This document shows positions 22,525 to 28,033 of a DNA stretch of 28,033 nt, in pieces. The translations under genes were made by a program, and so were the position numbers. The DNA is from SURF-43 sp964628985 (GTDB lineage: Bacteria > Chloroflexota > Dehalococcoidia > UBA2979). The stretch's first letter is position 1, and each line of letters begins with the position of its first letter. The notes under the pieces are model-generated. The model did not search any database. It saw only the letters and a program-made list of their open reading frames with translations, and was not told where the DNA came from. The stretch covers positions 1 through 28,033 of the forward strand of contig CAZVNJ010000028.1 of assembly GCA_964628985.1 (NCBI GenBank), in the 5' to 3' direction.

Positions 22525-22980
22525 TCAACCACTGCAGCCACACGACACCGCGTGCGCGGGCTGCGTGAGTCGGCCCTCTGCATCTACGAGCGTGAATCCG
22601 TCATCAAGCCACCCGGTCACGCCGCCGATCATCTTCTTCACGCGTCGGTCGAGGCGTGACAGCCGCAGGGCGGCACGGTCCGCACCATTGCAGTGTGGGC
22701 CGTCGCAATAGACTACGAACAAGGCGTCCTCCGGAAAGGCAGCCACGGCGCCGACATCGATTCGCCGGTTCGGGATATTCCGTGCGCCGGGGATGTGACC
22801 CTGCGCAAAGGCGTCCGCACTGCGGACGTCGAGAAGGACGAAGTCCTGGGTCCCATCCGCAATAGAGACGTGGACGTCCCAGCAGTCAGTCTCGAACCGC
22901 AGCAGCGACTCAAAATGCCGCGCCGCTTCGGCGGGGTCCGCCGCGGGGATGCTGCTGACCACCGACCCTTGTGATTCCAC
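22525..22980 (-). CDS. rhodanese-like sulfurtransferase
   Basis: The protein has 151 residues. The GTG at 22980 is chosen because GGGAGG (22987-22992) stands six bases upstream; a TTG start at 23016 would be longer by 12 residues without a good site. Single rhodanese domain: LLDVRSADAFAQGHIPGARNIP (49-70), active-site Cys92 in VVYCDGPHCNGADRAA (89-104) and GGVTGWLDDGF (119-129). It should move a sulfane sulfur as a persulfide on Cys92. The active loop has a second Cys97, and the C-terminus ends in a Cys-Gly-Cys (147-149), which could accept or shield sulfur. No partner sulfur gene is adjacent; sufU is at the other end of the window. Confidence 0.88.
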   Translation of the reverse strand: MESQGSVVSSIPAADPAEAARHFESLLRFETDCWDVHVSIADGTQDFVLLDVRSADAFAQGHIPGARNIPNRRIDVGAVAAFPEDALFVVYCDGPHCNGADRAALRLSRLDRRVKKMIGGVTGWLDDGFTLVDAEGRLTQPAHAVSCGCSG

Positions 22981-23092
22981 GCCCCACCTCCCGGACAGCG
23001 GCTGACCGATCGTCAATCTCTGAATCCGCGATCATAGGAAGGTGTGACAAGCCTCGATGCCATCGTGCCGCAGACGCGGAACCTCAATTCGC

Positions 23093-24241
23093 CTATGCCC
23101 TCGCCTCGGGGGGGACGTACTCACGTGCCTCGGGGCCGGTGTAGAGCGTCAGCGGGCGGATCAGGATGTTGTTCTCCAGTTGCTCGATGACGGAGACGCA
23201 CCAGCCGGGCGTCCGGCCGACGGCGAAGATGGGGACGAACAGGTCAGACGGGATGCCGTGCAGGTAGTAGACGACGCCGGCGTAGAAGTCCACGTTCACG
23301 TTCACGCCGAGCCTGGCATACGGCTTCATCGCTTCCACCACGGCTTCGAGGATGGCGTACCACTTCGGCTGGCCCATCTCCTCGGAGAGGCGGCGGACTC
23401 CCTCGCGCATGTGACGGGCTCGTGGGTCCTCCGTGCGGTAGACCCGGTGTCCGAACCCCATGATCGGCTCGCGGTTCGACCGCTTCGCCTTCACCCAAGC
23501 GGCGGCGCGCTCCGGCTCCGCGATCTCCATGGCCATCCGCATGACGTCCTCGGCGGCCCCGCCGTGCGCGGGCCCGGAGAGTGCCGCGACCGCTGCGGTG
23601 ACGGCGGCGTGCAGGTTGGCATCCGTCCCGGCGACGACGCGGGCAGTAAAGGATGAGGCGTTGGCGCCGTGCTCGGCGTGGAGGATGAAGTCCGTATCCA
23701 TGAGCGCGGCCGCGTCGTCGGAGGGACGCTCGCCCTTGAGCATCCAGAGGAAGTTCGCCGCATGCCCCAGCGAGGGGTCGGGCGGGACGAGGTCGAGCCC
23801 CTGGCGCAGCCGGTGGTGCGCCGCAACGAGCATGGGCACCTGGCTTGTGAGACGGATCCCCTTCCGAAGGTTGGCCTCGGGGGAGTCGTCGTCGAGGTCA
23901 GGGTCAGAGGCTCCGAGGGCGGAGACGGCCGTACGGAGCACCTCCATCGGATGTGCATCCTTGATGGCGCGGATCACTTCGATGGCCGAGGTGGGAAGCG
24001 TGCGAGCCTCGCGGAGGCTTCGGTCGAACCGGGCGCGCTCGTCGGACGTGGGCAGGTCGTCGTGGAAGAGCAGATAGGCGGTCTCCTCAAACGAGGAGTG
24101 CTCCGCGAGATCGTGGATGGAGTAGCCCCGGTAGCGCAGTTCCCCGGCGCGTCCATCGATGAAGCAGACGTCACTCCGGTCGAAGTAGACGCCGTTCAAC
24201 CCTCGATGGATCTGGACCTGTCCCTCGGTCGCGTCGGCCAT
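23093..24241 (-). CDS. citrate synthase (possibly also 2-methylcitrate synthase)
   Basis: The protein has 382 residues, like the short citrate synthases. It joins acetyl-CoA and oxaloacetate in the TCA cycle. The catalytic residues are His226 (GPAHGGAAE), His265 (GFGHRVYRTEDPRA) and Asp318 (VNVDFYAG), all intact; His191 (LHAEHGANASSF) and the LRYRGYSIHDLAE segment (35-47) are also typical. Methylcitrate synthase cannot be ruled out from motifs alone. It follows the tandem lipoprotein genes on the same strand as acetyl-CoA synthetase, linking acetate activation with its entry into the cycle. A TAGACT that could be a -10 lies at 24268-24273 on the minus strand. Confidence 0.94.
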   Translation of the reverse strand: MADATEGQVQIHRGLNGVYFDRSDVCFIDGRAGELRYRGYSIHDLAEHSSFEETAYLLFHDDLPTSDERARFDRSLREARTLPTSAIEVIRAIKDAHPMEVLRTAVSALGASDPDLDDDSPEANLRKGIRLTSQVPMLVAAHHRLRQGLDLVPPDPSLGHAANFLWMLKGERPSDDAAALMDTDFILHAEHGANASSFTARVVAGTDANLHAAVTAAVAALSGPAHGGAAEDVMRMAMEIAEPERAAAWVKAKRSNREPIMGFGHRVYRTEDPRARHMREGVRRLSEEMGQPKWYAILEAVVEAMKPYARLGVNVNVDFYAGVVYYLHGIPSDLFVPIFAVGRTPGWCVSVIEQLENNILIRPLTLYTGPEAREYVPPEARA

Positions 24242-24270
24242 CAGCCCCTCGCCCTTCCGTCCGGGCCAGT

Positions 24271-25083
24271 CTAACGGGGCGCGTGCGCGGTGAGCGCTTC
24301 CTCCAGTCTGCGGCTGGCAGCCTCGGCGAGCCGCTCCGGCGGCAGCGGCGGCTCGGGAGGACGTTGTCCGGCGCCGAACACCACCTCGACCGACGTGTTG
24401 AGCAGGCCGTCACGCGCGACAGCGGCCGTCACGATACGCTGAATGAAGGCGGAGCCCCCCGCGCCGAGCGTCATCGACAGGACGTTGGCACCCGAGCCGT
24501 ACGGCAGGTCCGGCACGTGCCTCAGTTCGGTGATCTCCACCTCGGTGTTCTGGAGTACGGCCCCCAACACCCGACGGACTTCGCCCTCAACACAACCCTT
24601 CATCTCCTCGGTGACGGGCCGTCGGAGCGCCTCGACAGTCCGCGCGGCACCGTCGCCGGCACGCGCGACGGTGGAGATGACGGCGCCGATCGCGCTGTCG
24701 GAGAGGAAGGTACGTACCACGCCCGCGTCTGGGCCAGAACTGCCACCCTCCGGCCTCGGGGCAAGGCAGGCGTCAATGACCGCCTGCGCGACCTGCGTCT
24801 GCTGGCCGCCCTGCGCCGCGAGCGCGCTCCCGTCCATGATCGCGAGGTCACGAGCCTCCCAGGTGCCGGGGAGATCCTCCGGTTGGAGTTGGGCCGCCTG
24901 CAGCAGGGGCGCGAGGTCCTGGCGGCTGAGCGAGGCGGTCGCCTGACTATCTCCGACCGCCGAGGCCGCTGCCTCGGGATCATCCAGCGCCTCGTCGCCG
25001 CGGCACGCGAGGGCGCCAGCGGCGAAGAGGACGAACAACAGAAGCAGAAGGCGGCGGACGGCAGACGGATAGGTGCTTGGCAT
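24271..25083 (-). CDS. lipoprotein of unknown function, paralogue A
   Basis: The protein has 270 residues from the ATG at 25083, which opens a signal peptide (RRLLLLLFVLFAAGALAC, lipobox LAC with Cys27). The mature part begins with an Asp/Glu/Ala-rich linker, then SRQDLAPLLQAAQLQPEDLPGTW (53-75), two conserved Cys at 106 and 164, and a beta-rich C-terminal half with a Pro stretch (RPPEPPLPP) and a final amphipathic helix. The same order appears in the neighbouring gene (paralogue B): L-x-LL-x-A, a D-L/I-P-x-TW turn, and a Cys pair 58-59 residues apart. It should be anchored outside the cytoplasmic membrane, with the Cys pair probably a disulfide. I do not recognise a family; function unknown. 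Confidence 0.75.
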   Translation of the reverse strand: MPSTYPSAVRRLLLLLFVLFAAGALACRGDEALDDPEAAASAVGDSQATASLSRQDLAPLLQAAQLQPEDLPGTWEARDLAIMDGSALAAQGGQQTQVAQAVIDACLAPRPEGGSSGPDAGVVRTFLSDSAIGAVISTVARAGDGAARTVEALRRPVTEEMKGCVEGEVRRVLGAVLQNTEVEITELRHVPDLPYGSGANVLSMTLGAGGSAFIQRIVTAAVARDGLLNTSVEVVFGAGQRPPEPPLPPERLAEAASRRLEEALTAHAPR

Positions 25084-25165
25084 TGTCCGAGTCTTCACAG
25101 CACATCGTGACAAGGTGGTCACGAGGCGTGCGGGCCCATCGCAATCCCGCAACGAGCGCAGTGGG

Positions 25166-26032
25166 CTATGGAGCGCCGATCGCCTCCGCGAGGCGTGTGC
25201 CTCCGGCCCGCAGGAGGTCCAGCGGTCGCCCGGGCAGCACTGGCACCTCGTCCCGGGGGACCACCGCGATCTCGGCGACCACCGAGATGAGCGGTCCGGC
25301 GGCGAAGCTGACGGACGCGAGGCTCACCGTATAGACCTGCCCGCTCCCACGGATCCGGCCGACGAACTCCATACTCCCGACACCCGACGGCAGCCCCTCC
25401 GAAGGACCGGCGTCGATCACGTCAATTTGTCCCGCGGGGACCTGAGGCGTCATGGTGACTCCCAGGACACGCGCCATGCAGGCCGCAGTCTCCGGCGAGC
25501 TCGTCCCCGCCTGGCGTCGGTCAATGAGGCTTTGATTATCGTCGCGTGTGCGGAAGACAGCGCTGATGATGCTCGTCGCCTGCGCGCTGGTCTCGATTGA
25601 GAACACGCGCATGACGCCCATCGCGCCGCTGTCGGTGACCGGGATGGCCACGAAGCAGTTGCTGGCGATCAGTCCAAGATTGCGCGTGAGGTCGCCTGCC
25701 TCTGCCTCCTTCACCGCGGGCGTCGGGGCCTTGAGGTTCACCTCGGTGATGCGCCAGGTGGCGGATGGGATGTCGGCGCGCTGCACCAGGGCGGCCTTGA
25801 GCAGCGGCTCCAGTTGCGCCGCCGTCATCGCCACCACCTGCTCCGGGAGGAGCGGTGTCGCCGTCGCTCGCGGCTGCGTCGCAACCGCCGTCGAGGCGGG
25901 TGTGGCCGTCGAGACGCCGGTCGGCCCGGACGGCGCAGACTCGTCCGAGCACGCGGCTATGACGCCCACGAATGTCAGCGCGCCAGCGGCCACGAGGCGG
26001 CGGGCGGCCGCCCGCATCGAGGCGCCCGGCAC
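25166..26032 (-). CDS. lipoprotein of unknown function, paralogue B
   Basis: The protein has 288 residues from a GTG at 26032 (GAGGAGG four bases upstream), which shares one base with the acetyl-CoA synthetase stop (TAGTG). An ATG at 26017 is possible but lacks a site. Signal peptide with lipobox VIAAC (Cys28), then a Thr/Ala/Pro linker (about 33-62) as is common in surface lipoproteins of this phylum. The domain repeats paralogue A: TAAQLEPLLKAALVQRADIPSATW (70-93), Cys126 and Cys185, then a beta-rich C-terminus. Its one-base overlap with acs predicts co-transcription. Unknown family; the pair arose by an old duplication since similarity is only in pattern. Confidence 0.75.
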   Translation of the reverse strand: MPGASMRAAARRLVAAGALTFVGVIAACSDESAPSGPTGVSTATPASTAVATQPRATATPLLPEQVVAMTAAQLEPLLKAALVQRADIPSATWRITEVNLKAPTPAVKEAEAGDLTRNLGLIASNCFVAIPVTDSGAMGVMRVFSIETSAQATSIISAVFRTRDDNQSLIDRRQAGTSSPETAACMARVLGVTMTPQVPAGQIDVIDAGPSEGLPSGVGSMEFVGRIRGSGQVYTVSLASVSFAAGPLISVVAEIAVVPRDEVPVLPGRPLDLLRAGGTRLAEAIGAP

Positions 26033-27780
26033 TAGTCCTCCTCGAGGGTGGAGGTGTCTCCCTCGGGAAGGCCCAGCTCCCGCGCCTTCAGCAGCCGGCG
26101 CATGATCTTCCCGGACCGCGTCTTCGGCAGGATGTCGATGACCTCGATCTCCTTCGGGGCGACGGCGGGGCCCAGGCGGGCGCGGGCGTGGCGGTTGAGG
26201 TCACGCATGAGGGCGTCCGTCTTCTCGAAGCCGTCGTTGAGCGTGACGAACGCCTTGACCACTTCCATGGCGATCGCGTCCGGCTTCCCGATCACGCCCG
26301 CCTCAGCGACGGCGGCGTGCTCGATCATCACGGACTCCACCTCGAAGGGTGAGACGAGGTGGCCGGAGGTGTTGATGACGTCGTCGTCGCGGCCGACGAA
26401 CCAGATGTAGCCGTCCTCGTCGCGCTTGGCTTTGTCGCCGGTGTAGTACCAGCCGTTCTTGAAGCGCGAATCGTACCGCTCCTGGTCGTTCCAGTAGGTG
26501 CGGAACATCGAGGGCCAGCCGGGCTTACAGACGAGCGCCCCCTCGACCATCGGCTCGGCGATCTCATTCCCCTGTTCGTCCACGATCGTCACGTGGACGC
26601 CGGGGAACGGCCGCCCCATCGAGCCCGGCCGGATCGGCATCGAGGGGTAGTTGGCGCACATGATCGAGCCGGTCTCCGTCTGCCACCAGTTGTCGTGGAA
26701 TGGCAGGCCGAACGCCTCGATGCCCCACACGACGCCTTCCGGATTGAGCGGCTCGCCCACGGACATCGCGTAACGCAGGGAGGAGAGGTCGAACGACTTT
26801 GGGATGTCCGTCCCGGCCTTCATCAGCAGGCGGATCGCAGTTGGCGCCGTGTACCAGACGGTGACGCGGTGCTTCTGGATGTTCTCGAACCAGCGCCGCG
26901 CGCCGAACCCGCCCTCGTCGATGAGGCTCGTCACTCCGTTCGAGAAGGGCGCGAACATGCCGTACGAGGTCCCGGTGACCCAGCCCGGGTCCGCCGTGCA
27001 CCAGTAGACATCGTCCTCGTGCAGGTCGAGCACGTACTTGCCCGTCGCGTAGTGCCCCACGATGGCGTTGTGGACGTGCGCCGCACCCTTCGGCAGACCC
27101 GTGGTGCCGGAGGTGAAGTGCATGATCGACCAATCCTCGGGGCCGGTCCGCTCGATCTCGAACTCCTCGGAGGCTGGGCCGACGATGTCTGACCAGGCGA
27201 TGTCGCCCGCGGCGACCGGCTTCCCCTCGCGGTGTGCGATCACGATGACGTGCCGCAGCGACGGCAGTTGCGAGCGGATCTCGTTGACCTTGGGCAGCAA
27301 CTTCGGCGTCGTGATGATCGTGCAGCCCTCGGCGCGGCTCACGCGCTCCTTGATCGGTTCGGGCCCGAAGGCGGAGAACAGCGGTGCCGTGATCGCGCCA
27401 ATCTTGAGGGTGCCGAAGACGGCGAAGTAAAGCTCCGGAATGCGGTCGGCCAGGATGAAGACCCGCTCGCCCTTCTGGATCCCGAGCGCCTTCAGCGCGT
27501 TGGCCGCCTTGTTCGTCTGCTTCTTGAAGTCGAGGTAGGAGTACCGCTCGACGTCGCCGGCGGCGGACTGCCAGATGATCGCCGTCTTGTTGGCGCGGGG
27601 GCCGTTGGCGTGCCGGTCGACGCACTCGTACGCCTTGTTCAGCATCCCGCCGGGACGGTCGAGGTTCTTCCACTCGTCATCCCACGAGAAGGTTTGGCGC
27701 GCGGTCGCCCAGTCCGCCAGGTTGGGCGTCGCCTTGAGCGCCGCCACATCCTTCGGGATCTCCGGGTACCCCTCGATCAT
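26032..27780 (-). CDS. acsA: acetyl-CoA synthetase / acetate-CoA ligase (AcsA-type)
   Basis: The protein has 582 residues from the ATG at 27780. In-frame sequence further upstream has no family resemblance and runs into the next gene, so this start is sound. ANL-family core motifs: A3 TSGTTGLPKG (223-232), A5 WWQTETG (365-371), A7 YYTGD (445-449), A8 FVGRDDDVINTSGHLVSPFEVE (461-482) and A10 LPKTRSGKIMRR (551-562) with catalytic Lys558. The reaction is acetate + ATP + CoA to acetyl-CoA; propionate may also serve. Lys558 in PKTRSGK is the site that Pat-type acetyltransferases modify in known AcsA proteins, so acetylation control is plausible. The A8 loop reads SGHLVSP, not the usual SGHR. First gene of a likely operon with the lipoprotein pair and citrate synthase. 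Confidence 0.93.
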   Translation of the reverse strand: MIEGYPEIPKDVAALKATPNLADWATARQTFSWDDEWKNLDRPGGMLNKAYECVDRHANGPRANKTAIIWQSAAGDVERYSYLDFKKQTNKAANALKALGIQKGERVFILADRIPELYFAVFGTLKIGAITAPLFSAFGPEPIKERVSRAEGCTIITTPKLLPKVNEIRSQLPSLRHVIVIAHREGKPVAAGDIAWSDIVGPASEEFEIERTGPEDWSIMHFTSGTTGLPKGAAHVHNAIVGHYATGKYVLDLHEDDVYWCTADPGWVTGTSYGMFAPFSNGVTSLIDEGGFGARRWFENIQKHRVTVWYTAPTAIRLLMKAGTDIPKSFDLSSLRYAMSVGEPLNPEGVVWGIEAFGLPFHDNWWQTETGSIMCANYPSMPIRPGSMGRPFPGVHVTIVDEQGNEIAEPMVEGALVCKPGWPSMFRTYWNDQERYDSRFKNGWYYTGDKAKRDEDGYIWFVGRDDDVINTSGHLVSPFEVESVMIEHAAVAEAGVIGKPDAIAMEVVKAFVTLNDGFEKTDALMRDLNRHARARLGPAVAPKEIEVIDILPKTRSGKIMRRLLKARELGLPEGDTSTLEED

Positions 27781-27817
27781 CGCCGTCCCCCCAACATCCG
27801 CATCGCTCGCACGCGGG

Positions 27818-27823
27818 AGTATA
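27818..27823 (-). promoter_or_regulatory. candidate -10 box of the acsA promoter
   Basis: TATACT on the minus strand (five of six matches) lies 38 bases before the acsA ATG, in the 50-base spacer after the truncated gene. The -35 (GCAGTT at 17 bases) is poor. A GGGGGG run six bases before the ATG may serve as the ribosome site. Confidence 0.45.
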
Positions 27824-27830
27824 GGACGGG

Positions 27831-28033
27831 TCAGCTGCGTAACTGCCCCTTCATCCCGGCTGCCGCCTCGAACGTGGCGCGGATCGAGGTGCACAGCAGG
27901 GCGTCGATGTCGCTATCGGTGGCGCCGTTGGCGCGGAGCCAGGGGACCTCGTGGTCCGGGACGAGCGTCCAGACCTCGGGGCGTGGCTCGGGGTTCCAGC
28001 GGCCCCAGAAGCCGGCGGCCGAGCCGTCGTGGC
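27831..28033 (-). CDS. C-terminal fragment of an unrecognised protein (cut by the window edge)
   Basis: A leftward open frame runs from the right edge to a TGA at 27831-27833 and gives 66-67 residues. Readable features: HDGSAAGFWGRWNPEPRPEVW, then TLVPDHEVPWLRANG, an Asp-rich turn (TDSDID), and a final helix-like ALLCTSIRATFEAAAG before a short basic tail. Codon use is typical of the neighbours, with C/G in most third positions, so it is coding. I do not recognise the family from the fragment. It is 50 bases upstream of acsA in the same direction and separated from it by a good -10 box, so acsA probably has its own promoter. Confidence 0.6.
   Translation of the reverse strand, partial: HDGSAAGFWGRWNPEPRPEVWTLVPDHEVPWLRANGATDSDIDALLCTSIRATFEAAAGMKGQLRS

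Noticed and set aside
1..28033. CRISPR arrays, tRNA/rRNA genes, insertion sequences, phage genes or integration sites.
   Set aside because: None seen: no regularly spaced repeats, no tRNA-like cloverleaf or transposase/integrase motifs, and gene style is uniform across the window.

Overview
The window is about 28 kb of high-GC bacterial chromosome, densely packed with genes that often overlap by 1-4 bases and often start with GTG. I saw no tRNA, rRNA, insertion sequence, prophage or CRISPR array. The gene content suggests a member of the Chloroflexota, perhaps near the Dehalococcoidia. It includes a SufU/DUF59 pair, a GlcDEF glycolate oxidase, a Vms1/eRF1-like release-factor relative, paired transglutaminase-like genes, and lipoproteins with Thr/Ala/Pro linkers. 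The taxonomic call is an inference from style and content; there is no marker gene to confirm it.

Left part (1-9.1 kb). SufU and a DUF59 protein overlap and read right (iron-sulfur assembly). They converge on a single-pass membrane protein with a degenerate Rieske-like domain. An orphan peptide-type ABC substrate-binding lipoprotein follows. Next is the leftward operon glcD-glcE-glcF (glycolate to glyoxylate). Divergent from it is a two-gene operon of a FabG-like SDR and an inositol-monophosphatase/CysQ-like phosphatase.

Middle (9.1-18.3 kb). The gene-poor stretch 9048-9519 holds a 27-codon Lys/Ala/Pro-rich micro-ORF followed by three stacked inverted repeats. A leftward series follows: Lon-family ATP-dependent protease, HAD phosphatase-like protein, a 55-codon small ORF, and a class I methyltransferase. 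Further right are leftward DUF952 and MmgE/PrpD genes, an atypical SDR and a quinone oxidoreductase. A divergent rightward gene encodes a Vms1/baeRF-like protein with a Gly-Ser-Gln loop.

Right part (18.3-28.0 kb). All genes read left. In map order they are a class-I-amidotransferase-fold hydrolase, two adjacent transglutaminase-like proteins, a two-TM basic-tailed protein, a third divergent transglutaminase-like protein, a DinB-fold protein and a rhodanese. Then come citrate synthase, two tandem paralogous lipoproteins sharing a Cys pair, and an acetyl-CoA synthetase. A truncated gene runs off the right edge. Together, acetyl-CoA synthetase, citrate synthase and glycolate oxidase indicate use of two-carbon acids.

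Best candidates for something undescribed: the micro-ORF with its hairpin array, the GSQ-loop release-factor relative, the tandem lipoprotein paralogues wedged between acs and citrate synthase, and the cluster-less Rieske-like membrane protein.
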